NCBI GenBank assembly: GCA_032622095.1
Contig: CP136067.1
Coordinates: 45,177,549 to 45,241,548 of the forward strand
Direction of reading: 5' to 3'
DNA from: Siphonodentalium dalli
Taxonomy: Eukaryota; Mollusca; Scaphopoda; Gadilida; Siphonodentaliidae
Length of the DNA stretch: 64,000 nucleotides
Shown piece by piece: positions 1 to 11,478 of this stretch. The notes under the pieces are model-generated. The model did not search any database. It was not told the origin of the DNA and was given only the letters and a program-made list of their open reading frames with translations. Position numbers and translations under genes: made by a program. The first letter of the stretch is position 1; the number at the start of each line of letters is the position of its first letter.

Positions 1-72
1 AGACTATAAGATCTTTTAAAAATAATTTATTAAATTTTTGTAACAATTTGTCAGGTTAAGGAATAATCTTGA

Positions 73-338
73 TTAAATCTTTCATGACGGGAGCTGGGCT
101 GGTGCAGCTTTAAAGATCCTGTGCCAGTACATTCTCTTATATATGCGGGTCTCCCAATCGGGAGCCTTGTATATATAAGAGAATGCACTGGCTCACAAGG
201 TAAAGGTAATTATTGTTATAGGCCAATGCATTCTCTTATATATGATAGGCTCCCTATGGGAAACTCGCATACATGTATATAAGAGAATGCATTGGTACAT
301 GGTTTCCGCGAAATTTCACGAAGCTCCAGTATGGAAGC
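73..338. mobile_element. Degenerate TTAA MITE with two hairpins (cassette family, 'CATGACGGGAGCT' termini)
   Basis: The left edge reads TTAAATCTTTCATGACGGGA. The right side ends near AAGCTCCAGTATGGAAG, a decayed version of the AGCTCC..TCATGGAAGGGTTAA end seen intact at 39739. Two imperfect hairpins (about 127-193 and 224-292) carry the window-wide CATTCTCTTATATATGCG stem. The right TTAA has been lost. The two-hairpin layout matches the copy at 39496-39739, so this is the same family, older and more mutated. Confidence 0.7.
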
Positions 339-345
339 TAGTGTT

Positions 346-1234
346 ATATAAATGCATCATATCGAATCCCAAACGATTTATGAACAATTTGTGATTCGGT
401 ATGATTCCATTAAACTTTGTACTTATATTAGGATGCCAAGATTGTTATTTATAATTACATCTCAGTGAAAATTATTCACAAGAAAGTGCATTTTGAGTTG
501 AAAATATCTTTAAAATTTGTGAACTAAAGTTCACAAAATTTAACAATAGCGATTTTACCTGTTGCCATTACAAAATTCCTACATAGCATTTACTTCTGCC
601 CTAATGTAATTATCCTATTGTATCCACTCTATTGCCTGCATAAAGTCTGCCTCATAAATGTTACGTTTATTAGGTCAATGTAGCTCTATTAGGTCAATGT
701 AGCATTATTAGGTTAGTCCTACTTTCATGACGTAATTGCATATGCAAATTGCGCAGGTAACTAGTGACGTCAACTGACCTAAATGACATCATTGTGATTT
801 TGGGAACTTTTTATCATCCACAATTGATACAAAATTTTTAAACGGATAAGTGTTTCTGTTCTAAAACATTTATAAACCGTTAGTACAATGCCAGCTTAGA
901 ATAACTATAAAAAAAAACAACGAACTATTTCGCTCTAGCTGCACTCCCGGTTTTTGCAATTCATGAATGCTAATTAGTTTACTTGACCTAATAAATGTAA
1001 GGGCGTCATCAACGTAACGAATGCGAAACTGAGGAAAGTGACAAGATGGTGTCGCTTAAACTGTTTATGTTCACTCGGGGGATTTGGCATCTATTGGACT
1101 CGAAAGAGCCTCGCCCAATAGATGCTCAAATCCCCCTCAGGGCATAAACAGTTTAAGCAACAACACTAGCTACATATTCTACATAATATACATTAGAATA
1201 TTGGGAACTGATGGCAAAATACAATAGAAAATGA
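346..1234. other. No gene seen; one imperfect palindrome
   Basis: Non-coding AT-rich sequence with no ORF of note. An imperfect inverted repeat at about 1046-1160 pairs GTCGCTTAAACTGTTTATG with CATAAACAGTTTAAGCAAC, and GGGGGATTTG with CAAATCCCCC inside it. It is probably a decayed MITE; no target duplication could be assigned. Confidence 0.5.
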
Positions 1235-1285
1235 AATGGATGTAATTATCTAGATGATATTACTTGGTTTGATATCAGCCTGAAG

Positions 1286-1675
1286 CAGGGACCAGCCTAG
1301 GGGGCGACGTGGGCGAAATGGTCGCCCTGTGTCCTGTGTGGCTGCAAGTCGCCCTGAAATGACATCAGGGAGAAGTGGATGTCTCCCTAAAAAAAAAATA
1401 AAAAAATATTTTTTTAGTTAAATTTTTAATCTCCCTGAAAAATTGGTGACTGGATGATCTACTGCTCAGCATAACACTTCCAGTTTATCCTCACCCATGT
1501 AGAACATCTATTGTGGACATAATAACAGCTAAAACAATCGGTTCTAATCAATAGTTACTAGCGACAAATAGTCGCACTAACGCTCCACTTCTCCCTGGTA
1601 AGCGCACACTTCTCCTTATTTTTCCAAGAGGGAGAAGTCACTTCTCCCTATATTTTGACCCTAGGCTGGTCCCTG
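1286..1675. mobile_element. hAT-like MITE, 390 bp, with 8-bp target duplication
   Basis: The termini are CAGGGACCAGCCTAGGG and its complement CCCTAGGCTGGTCCCTG. The flanks are GCCTGAAG (1278-1285) and GCCCGAAG (1676-1683), an 8-bp duplication with one mismatch. CAGGG termini plus an 8-bp duplication are typical of hAT elements. No transposase is present. The interior has repeated GGGAGAAGT/ACTTCTCCC motifs that can pair. It sits inside an older palindromic element whose arms are near 1240-1275 and 1755-1785 (TTGGTTTGATAT / ATATCAAACCAA), so it is a nested insertion. Confidence 0.8.
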
Positions 1676-1902
1676 GCCCGAAGTAACCTCATATCAGCCT
1701 GAGACCAAGGTCGAAGACTTACTAGTATATGAGGTTACCGAGGGCTAATGTCAGGCCAATAATATCAAACCAACCAATATTATCATATATCATATTTATT
1801 AATTAGATCGCCTCTCAGTAACTGCGTAATATCGACAACTCTTTCAAATGACTGATGCCACAAAAATATATGTCTACAAATTATTTAGTAGTGAGGTAGA
1901 GT

Positions 1903-2000
1903 TACAGCATGTCGTAAAACCATATTAATCGGATTTGTGTTGTGGTAAAATGATATTACTCGGAATGGTGATGTGGTAAAATGACATTACTCGGTTTAAG
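1903..2000. repeat. Short degenerate tandem repeat (about 35 bp)
   Basis: Motifs of the form GTGGTAAAATGACATTACTCGG recur two to three times with small changes. No coding potential. The rest of 1790-2320 holds nothing recognisable. Confidence 0.5.
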
Positions 2001-2324
2001 GGCAAAAATGTCATATCTATCTATCTTCATTCATATACCAAAGTTATATCAGATACCATGTGTAGGAGGGTTAAAATGAAATTGATAAGAGCATTCCTGG
2101 TCATATAAATTGTATGATATGGAATTCCAAATACTGAATACCCTATAATAATATATAAACACAAAAATCAAATTGGTTTCCATGTTTGATAAAATATGTG
2201 GATTAAAAACATTTTAACATTGGTATGTTTTAAGAAAAGATAAGAATTATTTTGTTATTGAAAGTAAGAAATAGAGAATGTTATATAAAACACAAGAGTT
2301 TTTGACTTACCCAACAACACAAAA

Positions 2325-2690
2325 AGGCCTGCTTGGTGTATAATTAGATGTATACACAAGCTTGTTCAATAAGCAATTTAAACAAAACATAACAAAGGTG
2401 TATGTTAAAGGCACGGGCGGCGTTCGTTGCAGAAATATTCATATTTGTTCAATTCGCCCCCTCAACAGACGGAATATTAACATATATATAGTTTTGTTCA
2501 TATGCCAAACATAATCAGCTAGTAAATAGTATATTGTCGTCAAGACGTACTATGGTGAATGTAAACAAGAGCCTGCTCGTGTTGCAGAAGTTTTGCTTCT
2601 GTTTACATAACACAGCGCAATTCTATTGATTAATCACACACAAATGATATAAACGCTCTTTATTATTTCCATATCAGGAAAACAGTAACA
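2325..2690 (-). repeat. Dispersed repeat 'L' (copy 1)
   Basis: This stretch matches 46190-46560 in inverse orientation. Shared blocks include AATATTCATATTTGTTC, the AACGCTCTTTATTATTTCC segment and the TGATTAATCACACACAAATG segment. Related pieces are at 3776-4330, 39930-40960 and 45605-47150. Class unknown; no coding sequence seen. Confidence 0.6.
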
Positions 2691-2699
2691 AACTAGAAT

Positions 2700-3775
2700 G
2701 CACTCACTGGAGCTGCCTATATATACTTTCGCCCATCACACATTTGGCATGTTTTGTGGTGTCTTACCAACAACAGTTTGAACCACGGGTGCTGGCTCCT
2801 CGTTTGAGAGATCGATAACAAAAATCTAGATATAAAATCTCAGTTCATCCATCGCTGAAATACATGTAGTTGTGTGTACGGATAGAATATCTCTGTTAAC
2901 TCAAGTTGGTATATTACACTAATGATAGTCTTAGAAATACGTACGAGTTGTTTGACATATTTATAGAACAATATAGATATCGTTCATATAAAGGGTGTGA
3001 AGTCGATTGGTTGCTGATGATGCTATATTATATACCAATTGGGTTAAATTACTAGTTTGACTAGAATGATATCAAGTGTGTATGCCATTGCACTTCAGTG
3101 GCAAAAAACATCAAAGTAAATTACAGATACCGACACAATTAAATAAAAGACACGCGACCATTGGCTAGTCTTTATTTAACAGTGTGTCAATGTGAACATG
3201 CCCTTAGTGACTGATCTACAGTCTTCAGGAACATATCATCAAAATGTCTATTGCGTTGAGAATGAGAAAGCTTGTTATCCCAGTTAATTAATAAGGCATT
3301 TTAATAATCCACATTCACATTTTTCAGTGCAATTGTTTTTCAATTGAACCACGCGCTCGACTGTTTTGCCGGACATGATTTATATGCACCAGGATCTTTC
3401 GAAAATGTTTTGAACTTTCCAGAAATATGTTCGCACCTCACTGTCTCTGCGAAAAAAAAAGAAGATTCCGCACGCATCTTTTAGACTTGATCTCAATTAT
3501 AATAATAAAACACGAAGTTGTTGGCAGATGGAATGGTCTAGCCTGTCCGTGTAATACGAGTCTCAGCTGTCTGGACATCGACGCAATCATGTCTGGTGTT
3601 TTGAGCGCCCATGTAGCTTGTGATGTCCTGATGTGCGTCATGACGTCATGGCGTCTTGATCGGTTTCCAGAAAGAAATCATTCAATATTGTTCATTTATG
3701 AACGATTTATTACCAAAGTTTATATGTGGATTTAAATTACAATTGATGCAACCATTTCATATTAGCGAGTGTGCA
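2700..3775. other. No gene seen
   Basis: Non-coding AT-rich sequence. A small inverted repeat near 3140-3185 (TTAAATAAAAGAC / GTCTTTATTTAA) is the only structure noted. The overlapping short ORFs at 3427-3735 and 3438-3641 have no recognisable domain and look like chance. Confidence 0.5.
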
Positions 3776-4330
3776 TTCTTTACAGTATAAACTTCCGGTA
3801 TGACGTAACATGTTCGCGGAAGGACAGATAAACAGATAAACAGAGATCCGGACCGAAAACATTACTTGCGTCCAGCATAGACTGGCGCAAGTAATAACGC
3901 TCTTTATGTTTACCATATCCGGATCTAAACAAAAGCCAGGTTCTGTAACGTTTTTTGCTTTTGTTTACATAACAAAGGAAAAACATTTGACAATAACATT
4001 CTGTTTATGCCATATTTCTGATTGGTATAAGAACATGGTCTGTCTATATTTTACTATTATTTCTGTTTATGGCGGTTTTTGACGGAGGTGAATATTTTAA
4101 CAGCATACCCACCGCCAACGCCGCCTGTATCTTTAAACCCTATCTTTAAACCCTATAAAAGTATACATAGGAAGGGTCTATTATTAATTTTTGGGAAATG
4201 TTCAGATAATGGTTGTAGTTTGTTGAACTTATAGTCTGAACATTTCCTAAGGGATAAAAGTTACTACTCATCAATGAGTATTTAGTAAAGAAAGGGTTAT
4301 ATGGACCTTACAGACAGGTTGCATCGTCAA
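3776..4330 (+). repeat. Dispersed repeat 'L' (copy 2)
   Basis: Shares the block ATGGCGGTTTTTGACGGAGG, followed by GTGAATATTTTAACAGCATA, with 40690-40955, and its complement with 46055-46120. Near its right edge is a hairpin (GGGAAATGTTCAG ... CTGAACATTTCC, 4194-4250) that also occurs at about 40087-40143, 45737-45806 and 46587-47035. Copies differ in internal deletions and later insertions. Confidence 0.6.
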
Positions 4331-4354
4331 CATTGAATGCTTTGCTACATCTAT

Positions 4355-4890
4355 AGTAATGCCCCAAATAATCAACTCCTTGACCACAGCAGAATTATGG
4401 GTAACTTTTCAGGATCTAGTTGGAAATATGGCAAAAAGCCATATTTCCGACTAAATCCTGAAAAGTTACCCTCTCAGTGAGAGCTTTCCGATGAATGGCA
4501 ACAAGCCATATTTCTGACTAAATCCTGAAAAGTTACCCATAATTCAGGATTTAGTATGGAAATATGGCTTGTTGCCATTCATCGGAAAGCTCTCAGTGAC
4601 ACCTTTCTGATGAATGGCAACAAGCCATATTTCCGACTAAATCCTGAAAAGTTACCCTCTCAGTGAGAGCTTTCCGATGAATGGCAACAAGCCATATTTC
4701 TGACTAAATCCTGAAAAGTTACCCATAATTCAGGATTTAGTATGGATATATGGCTTGTTGCCATTCATCGGAATGCTCTCAGTGACAGCTTTTTCCGATG
4801 AATGGCAACAAGCCATATTTCCAACTAAATCCTGTAAAGTTACCCATAATTCTACTGTGGTTAAGGAGTCGATTATTTAGGGCATTATTA
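4355..4890. mobile_element. Multi-arm copy of the TA-flanked 'CAGTAATGCCC' MITE
   Basis: Ends resemble the CAGTAATGCCCTAAATAAT termini of the 213-bp copies at 9709 and 21416. Here the internal arm (CGGAAATATGGCTTGTTGCC and its complement) occurs at least seven times in alternating orientation. The copy therefore looks like several head-to-head palindromes fused, rather than one stem. Confidence 0.7.
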
Positions 4891-5022
4891 TATATGCATT
4901 GCTAGCATCAAATGCACCAAACTTACTATTGCTGATTTCCATCAAACCTTGTTAATCTAACTGTTTCAATAAGTTAAAGGCACTCAATCTGATTCAAATT
5001 TCCCCATATCATCAGATTCCAA

Positions 5023-5041
5023 CAACAACAACAACAACATG
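5023..5041 (+). repeat. (AAC)n microsatellite
   Basis: Short run of CAACAACAACAACAACAAC read directly from the sequence. Confidence 0.85.
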
Positions 5042-5149
5042 TTTTGAAATGCTTCTTCAGTTATCAGAATCGATTAGTTGCCCAAAAATAATGCAAACAT
5101 TCAACTATAGTATAAAATTGCCCAAAACATGTTATTTATCAACATTTTG

Positions 5150-5450
5150 TTCAACAAAATCTGGCCTGATTGTCAGGTTTCTAACAACCAAAGCCGCTTG
5201 ATTTTAGAGTTATCCATCTTCATCCGCAATTTGGTCCGAGACCGTCATTTTTACAACTTTTTATCAGGCTGTAAAAAATTACACATCTCGAGACATAACA
5301 AATTTATAAAATTGATATCTGATCACTCTGAGATTTGATGGGTGAGTTCCTCGACTCAAATCAAATATTTTTTACCACCGAGGCCAAAGAAAGAGTATTT
5401 TGGGAGCGTTAATTCAGATTATGCATCATTAAATGTCATATAAATTAAAA
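5150..5450 (-). repeat. Dispersed repeat, inverted partner at 33245-33490
   Basis: The complement of this segment reads much like 33245-33490: GTTAATTCGGA-type start, AAAGAAATAG, AAAAATATTT near TTTTACCACCGAGGCC, GAGTCGAGGAAC, CCCATCAAA and GATCAGATATCAATTTT. Divergence is substantial. The 69-codon ORF here is within the repeat and has no known domain. Confidence 0.6.
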
Positions 5451-5459
5451 GCAGTAACA

Positions 5460-6130
5460 ACCGAAAAGTTTAAAGAAAACTTTTTGGCTATAACTCACTT
5501 ATAACATTAATCGAAATTAGAGTTATTTCTTATAATTTAATCTCAATGTCTAATGTTCCACAACAAATTTCCACAAAATTAGATAACTTCTTTGTGATCA
5601 ACAATTATGACTTGCCGCAGGGGAAAAACCTGTCAATCATGCATCCAGTTGAAGAAAAACTAGAAACTTCCATTTTCATTGGTTGGTCAATTAAAATTAA
5701 CAAATCTGGCATCTTGCCAAACATGTGTGGGCTGCTGTTCACGGAAATGTGCTTTATTGAAGAGCAACGATACCATCAATCGATCGTGACTACAGTTATT
5801 GAAAAACATCCTTAACTAATCGACAATCAATTGTTTTATAGTATTACGTGAATTGACAGTTTATGATTAAATTATTTGTAAATAACCTTAACGGAATTGA
5901 TTCATTACCAATTAATTCATCAGTCTCCATTTCTGTTAAATGTGACATAGAAAATACACAAAGCCATTAAAAAAATAAGATTGTTAAAATTATTGATGTA
6001 CCTCAAAGTCGATGAAAACATGACCAGAAAGGAGGAAAAGGGTAATAAACTAAGATATGACATATTAGATAGTAATTTGTCAGCTACGAGCAGATGCAGT
6101 ACTATTTTTCCAACAAGCTGATACATCATT
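5460..6130. other. No supported gene
   Basis: Contains an 89-codon open frame at 5546-5815 without a recognisable domain, splice context or repeat relation. I do not call it a gene. Confidence 0.4.
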
Positions 6131-6161
6131 TGTGTCCAAATTCACATTTATTTGATCAAAC

Positions 6162-6254
6162 ATTCTGACCAAAGTTGTCAGTTGTAGGATTCTCCAAGAT
6201 GTACATGGACTGGCGTATTCCACGCACTTCCGACTGACAACTTTGGTCAGAATG
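6162..6254. repeat. Inverted repeat with 22-bp arms
   Basis: CATTCTGACCAAAGTTGTCA (6162 onward) pairs with TGACAACTTTGGTCAGAATG (ending 6254), leaving a loop of about 50 bases. Probably a small MITE or the core of one. The next 700 bases (6260-6980) hold only short ORFs with no recognisable product. Confidence 0.7.
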
Positions 6255-6980
6255 TTATATAAAACCACTGAGTATTTCCAAACAAATGAGGTATCAACTT
6301 GTTTAAAAAATAAACTAGCATACATGTATGCTCATAAAAGTCAAAATGCTATGTTTGGTGTCAGTTCAGCATATATTATGTTATCTGTGTGTTTGCACCA
6401 GCCCCGGCCATTTTGTATGCGTGGTACTCACCAACCTGAATACCACGTGATTCACCATCGTGAAGTTATCATCATCAGACTTTTCGAATTCTCCTCAGTA
6501 GAAGTTGAAGAACATCAGACGCAATTGATCTTCGGGATATGACGTCATCGGATGATCGGAGGAGCAGATGGCTCACATCGGAAGTGGCTATGTCCGCCAG
6601 GCGGAATGTCTTAAAAGCTTATAGCACTTGGTATACCAACGTGGTTTACTTCTGTTGGGGCCCCGTAACATACAATGTTCACAATGTGCTTTCTGTCTGT
6701 CGGACCGGCGGTGCTTTATTCTCCTTCAAATTTTGTTATTTTATGCACTAAAATCTAAATTAAAAAAATTAGGCTTTGTAAACTTTGCACTGAACCATGA
6801 GTTTTTTATATTTGTTCCAATTCAACGTCAGATGCATGCTATCTGCATCAAATGTTAGGCGGGTCAACTGGATCAACTATCACAACTAACATACATGATG
6901 AAATAAATGTACAAAAATATAATTTGTAATCATTGCATAAAAAATAAAAACTCATAGACAGAATGTAACAAACATGGAAG

Positions 6981-7323
6981 TTAACCCTTTACCCAACAGA
7001 ACGGCCCTGTGCCAATGCATAGGTCGCCTCGCATATATAAGAGAATGCATTGGCTTAACACATTAAAAATTATAAAATTGTTAAAGAATGTAAGTAAAAA
7101 GGCCAATGCATTCTCTTATATATGCGAGGTGACCTATGGTCGACTCGCATATATAAGAGAATGCATTGGCACAGGGCATAACTGTAACCATCACAATGTG
7201 GTCAATGAGCCGGTTCCAATGATATCCATATTTGTATGGTTTTATTGAGACAGACCCAAGATAATTTAGGCTGTTGAAGCTTTATTTGGCCGGTTTTGGC
7301 CGGTTTGTTGGGTAAAGGGTTAA
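6981..7323 (-). mobile_element. TTAA MITE, 'CCCTTTACCCAACA' family, deleted in one hairpin
   Basis: Bounded by TTAACCCTTTACCCAACA and TGTTGGGTAAAGGGTTAA. TTAA target duplication with ends starting CCC points to a piggyBac-type mobiliser. About 25 bases of the first hairpin's 5' arm are deleted, so only its 3' arm remains (7018-7054). The second hairpin (7102-7171) is intact. The opposite terminal block contains CCGGTTTTGGCCGG. Confidence 0.85.
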
Positions 7324-8092
7324 GAATCTATTATCGATTGAGCTTGAGAAAGGAACAATGATATATTATACAGTTGAGGATGCTATTAAAACAAAATAAT
7401 ATCCTTAAAATTACATTGAGGTTGACTTCAGTAAGATTTATTTATTACATAAGGGTTTAACATTGTTTCAGCTAGTAGGCAACATCACAACAAAGAAATT
7501 ACATATCCTAGTGGTCATTAATAATAATAAGAAACATATATTTTATACAGCACTTATAATCCAGAGCAATTGTTGCACATTTGAAAAATTTCTCCTGTTA
7601 TTCAATAATGCGAAATTTAATGCAAGGTGCCATTTTACTACAGGCTTTTCACAAGTCTCCTTGAGAAGCCGACGAAAATCCTAACGGATGTACGTCTCTA
7701 GATTTGTCAATTATATTCATTTCTACGACGATGCGGTATTCCCAACATGATGCAATAAGCAGTTTCCAAATATGGAGTGTTTGTGAGAATTGTAGTATTT
7801 AGAAATAGTTACAAATACGACAAGATGCAAAAGAATAATCAGTCATGAATATTGTTGACTGATAAAAAACTCAGATGATGTCTCCTATATTGCACTGAGT
7901 ATCATGAATTATGGATATAGTGCCTGTATTCAGTTTTTTAACATTATTTGTGTTTGACAATGCATGGGAAAATTAACATGTCATTGACCTCTGATCTGTT
8001 AATTGATCTGTTATGCCATTAACCAATGCAATTGCATGTACACTGCGCCACTCTCTAATGAAGCGGAATCTGATTATAGAGCTTAATCCTTC
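7324..8092. other. No gene seen
   Basis: AT-rich sequence with no repeat partner that I could find in the window and no convincing ORF. Confidence 0.4.
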
Positions 8093-8345
8093 CAGTGCCA
8101 AGTCCGATTTTTGTATCAACCCATATTTCCTTGATCATTTTTCAAATTTATTGATTATAATAATGTGATACATTGATGGAAAGAGCTCTTAGAGCTCTTT
8201 TCATCAATGTATCACATTATTATAATCAATAAATTTTAAGAGCTCTTTCCATCAATGTATCACATTATTATAATCAATAAATTTGAAAAATGATCAAGGA
8301 AATATGGGTTGATACAAAAATCGGACTTGGCACTGAAAGGGTTAA
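8093..8345. mobile_element. TTAA MITE, 'CAGTGCCAAGTCCGA' termini, triple-arm core
   Basis: Flanked by TTAA on both sides. The left end reads TCCTTCCAGTGCCAAGTCCG and the right end CGGACTTGGCACTGAAAGGG. The core is not the common hairpin cassette. It is a different arm (CATCAATGTATCACATTATT) present three times, two in one orientation and one in the other. The termini are close to those of the element at 32775-33017, which does carry the common cassette. Confidence 0.8.
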
Positions 8346-8513
8346 TCTCTGCTTTATTGTTAGCCTATAGTATGTTTCTATGCATTGAATAAGCTTTTAA
8401 AGACGTCCGATCCGAATTGACACTCCTAAATTACTATTAATTCGGCTTCACGAGTCATCATATATGGGATTTGTCAATGATATTCTCTCGAGGTTCAAAC
8501 TGCAATGAAATGA

Positions 8514-9180
8514 GAGTGTCAATGACACTGTAGCTCAACTTAGGTAGGGGAATAATTTAATGGTTGACAGTATATAGGAAAGGAAAGGTGCTAATTGCAA
8601 TGTCTGACCTGTGCCAAAGGATTTAGTCATGCAAAGAGTAAAATCCAAGATGGCTGCTGGCGGCCATGTCTTTTGGCCAATTGACCCCAAAGGACTCTTT
8701 CCCATCTACATGTCATTGTTAACATCCATGACAAATTTCATGAAGATCTGACCAAAGCTACGACCTGTAGCCCGCGACAAAGGATTTTGTCATGCAAAGA
8801 GTAAAATCCAAGATGGCTGCTGGCGGCCATGTTTTTTTGCCGAACGACCCCAAAATCACTCTTTCCCATCTACATGTCAATATTAACATCCATGACAAAT
8901 TTCATGATGATCAGACGAACAGTACGACCTGTAGCCCGCGCCAATGGATTGAATTTTGAAATCCAAGATGGCTGCCAGCGGCCATGTTTTTTGCCGAATG
9001 ACACCAAAATGACTCGTTCCCATCTACATGTCAATGTCAACATTCATGACAAATTTCATAAAGATCAGAACAAAGGTACAACCTGTAGCCCGCGCCAAAG
9101 GAAATTGTTGACGGACACACGGACGACGGACGCCAAACCATGGCAATAGCTCAAACTTACAAAGTAAGTTGAGCTAAAAA
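8514..9180 (+). mobile_element. Helitron/HINE-like repeat with 3 tandem core units
   Basis: Starts near AGTGTCAATGACACTGTAGC and ends with a short hairpin (ACTTACAAAGTAAGT) followed by GAGCTAAAAA. The core has three units of about 160 bp, each containing ATCCAAGATGGCTGC, GGCCATGTTTTT, a GACCCCAAA-type motif and CCCATCTACATGTCA. The same layout with five units is at 38338-39346. A terminal hairpin followed by CTAA and a variable tandem core resembles Helitron-like elements of bivalves; that class is inferred. The 106-codon ORF here is repeat sequence. Confidence 0.65.
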
Positions 9181-9484
9181 TGGTTAGTTTATAAATTATT
9201 TGGAAACTAGGATGCCATACTTGAGTATTTTTTTTTTTATCTTTGTAATAAACTATTTTTTGTCACTAAAGTGGCTGTCGGTGAGATACTGTTGTAACAG
9301 CTGGATGATTGAGACCCTCAAATCGAACTAGGGATCTTTAATATATCACAGAAGGTTGAATAAATATATACTGAAGAATTTCTACACACAACCAACAGTC
9401 AGTAGATACACCCTGCACCACTTTGATGTGCATATGACTTGGTTATTTTAAGGCCGGATTTCATTGAAGTAAATGCTCTTAACA

Positions 9485-9630
9485 TCAGCTAGGAGAGACA
9501 TTTTCTGAGGACTTTTGATGTGATGGCATTTCATCAATATCAAGTCTGTTATAGTTTTCCCTGAGAAGAAGAAAGGCTGGAATGCATAAAGCACATGCTC
9601 CGGCCACAGCATAACTCATCCAATCTGTGC
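9485..9630 (-). CDS. SLC49A4: SLC49A4-like, last coding exon
   Basis: The acceptor TTTATTTTCAG ends at 9631. The first two bases complete a glycine codon begun in the exon ending at 22563. The exon adds 47 residues and stops with TGA at 9485-9487. It holds the end of the last loop (TDWMSYAVAG), the final membrane helix (ACALCIPAFLLL), then RENYNRLDIDEM and a short polar tail rich in Ser. The RE(N/S)Y(N/D)RL..D block is the signature just after the last helix in SLC49A4. An open frame continues upstream of the acceptor, but that part is intron. Confidence 0.88.
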
Positions 9631-9708
9631 CTGAAAATAAACAGAAGTCAGCTAAAATACATAGAAAACATGATGTAGCATCAGCCCAAATCATTCTATC
9701 TAATATTA

Positions 9709-9921
9709 CAGTAATGCCCTAAGTAATCGACTCCTTAAACACAGCAGAATTATGGGTAACTTTTCAGGATTTAGTCGGAAATATGGCTTGTTGCCATTCA
9801 TCGGAAAGCTCTCCCTGAGAGCTTTCCGATGAATGGCAACAAGCCATATTTCCGACTAAATCCTGAAAAGTTACCCATAATTCTGCTGTGTTTAAGAAGT
9901 CGATTACTTAGGGCATTACTG
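9709..9921. mobile_element. TA-flanked MITE 'CAGTAATGCCC', 213 bp, nearly perfect palindrome
   Basis: Ends CAGTAATGCCCTAAGTAATC and its complement, flanked by TA on both sides. Almost the whole element is one inverted repeat folding at the GAAAGCTCTCCCTGAGAGCTTTC centre. CAGT ends with TA duplication suggest a Tc1/mariner/pogo-type mobiliser. It lies 79 bp upstream of the last exon, inside the last intron of the transporter gene. Confidence 0.85.
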
Positions 9922-10139
9922 TAAATACACACAACTCAGCTCAAATACAAACATGCCAAAAAAACAGAAAACAAACGAAAGTCATTTAAATTGCAGCATT
10001 TACAGCACATGCATGATATGCTGAACTGCATTGGTGACAGAATGGCAGTGGATTTAATCATTTTCAAATTGAATATGTGTTACACCAAATGTTAGTCACA
10101 TGTTTTCATGGATTCCACTACTGATATGTCATCAATAAG

Positions 10140-10393
10140 CAAGCCTTGAAATAGGGTGTCTGTCATTTGCAGAATGAGGTCCCCAGAGGGTGAATTTAGT
10201 GATGCTACCCCGCATAGCGGGCTAGCATCACCAAATTCACCCTCTGGGGACCTCATTCTGCTTACACCTCAGCATTATGAGGTCCCCAGAGGCTGAATTT
10301 GGTGATGCTAGCCCGCTATGCGGGTTAGCATCACTAAATTCACCCTCTGGGGACCTCATTCTGCAAATGACAGACACCCTATTTCAAGGCTTG
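10140..10393. mobile_element. hAT-like double-hairpin MITE, short form (254 bp)
   Basis: Ends CAAGCCTTGAAATAGGGTGT and complement, with a perfect 8-bp target duplication TCAATAAG at 10132-10139 and 10394-10401. Two hairpins each pair GAGGTCCCCAGAGGGTGAAT with ATTCACCCTCTGGGGACCTC around a GCTAGCCCGC/GCGGGTTAGC centre. No coding capacity. The 117-codon ORF starting at 10318 begins inside this element and is not a gene. Confidence 0.88.
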
Positions 10394-10401
10394 TCAATAA
10401 G

Positions 10402-11478
10402 AGTGACATAAATAAGTTGCTCTTGTCGGAAAGGGTTCACGTAATGAAATACCAGAAACGAAATGTATACGACTTTGGTATTTTATTAGGTATAAAGGTA
10501 AACGCAAGGCGTTATAAAGATATCATTCTCCATTACTATATCGCATACATTTTGCCGATGCAGATGGAATGCTATCGCAGGTCACCAGGAACATGGCTGC
10601 TTGAATCAGACCAAATACAAGTTTTGCATAAATCTATTTGTACCCCCTTGCACCTCAGTGCTCAGGCCTAATAGCCTATATATTCATAAACCATGGTTCT
10701 ATATACCCAGTATGAGAACATTCAGATATTTATATGAACCTGAAAATTACATAAATCCATAACATCTCGTGGTCTAACTCCAGACCAATGCACAAGGACA
10801 CACCGGGCCGATCATGTTTGTTCGGCCTGGTGTTGCGAAAATTTTGAAATCTGAACAAGAAATTCACAAAATCCTAGCATCTAAACTAGCCTCAAGCCTT
10901 TCAAACCTGACACCCCCACTTAGGTTGGAAAATTTTCAACTGATTTCCAATGACAATGTTGACCAAATGTAGGACAATATTGTTTTCTTAAATTAATTAG
11001 CAGTTTTTGACTGGCTATGGGGGAGGGACACAAGCTTTCCCAATAAATTGTTTGAAAATCAAACTACAAATTGTGAAATTTCCAACTAATGTTGTGTCAG
11101 GTATGAAATTTCCAACTGTCGAAAATTTTGACAAAATTTGGGGGGTGGTGAGACACCCCCCAAACCCCTGTTGCCACGACCCTGCAGGTCACGTGAAAAG
11201 TAGACATCAGAAGTTGAAGTTCTGGGTTCAATGTGCATTGGCCACTGATGGGTTATTCTGCAGCAGGGTTCGCAGTTGGTACCAGGAACGGAATCGTGAA
11301 ACATTTTTTCAATATTTCTGTTAGAAATATTGGATTTGAACAATGAAATTATTTTGTTTTGGTTTCTGGAGTATGTTTTCCAGTAATTGAGAAAAAAATA
11401 AAACAATAAATAGCCTCACTGCATCATCTTGAGATCTACATGTACATGTAATCCGTCATGTTCATCATCTAATAAATA
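10402..11478. other. No gene seen (intron)
   Basis: Last-intron sequence. The two overlapping 105-106 codon ORFs on opposite strands (11007-11406) have no recognisable domain. A phrase near 11090-11170 (GTATGAAATTTCCAACTGTC followed by a G-rich run) resembles 37345-37430, so part of it is a dispersed repeat. Confidence 0.45.

Noticed and set aside
5546-5815. 89-codon plus-strand ORF
   Set aside because: No domain, no splice or promoter context and composition like the surrounding intergenic DNA.
10318-10671. 117-codon plus-strand ORF
   Set aside because: It starts inside a hAT-like MITE hairpin and continues into intron of the transporter gene; no domain recognised.
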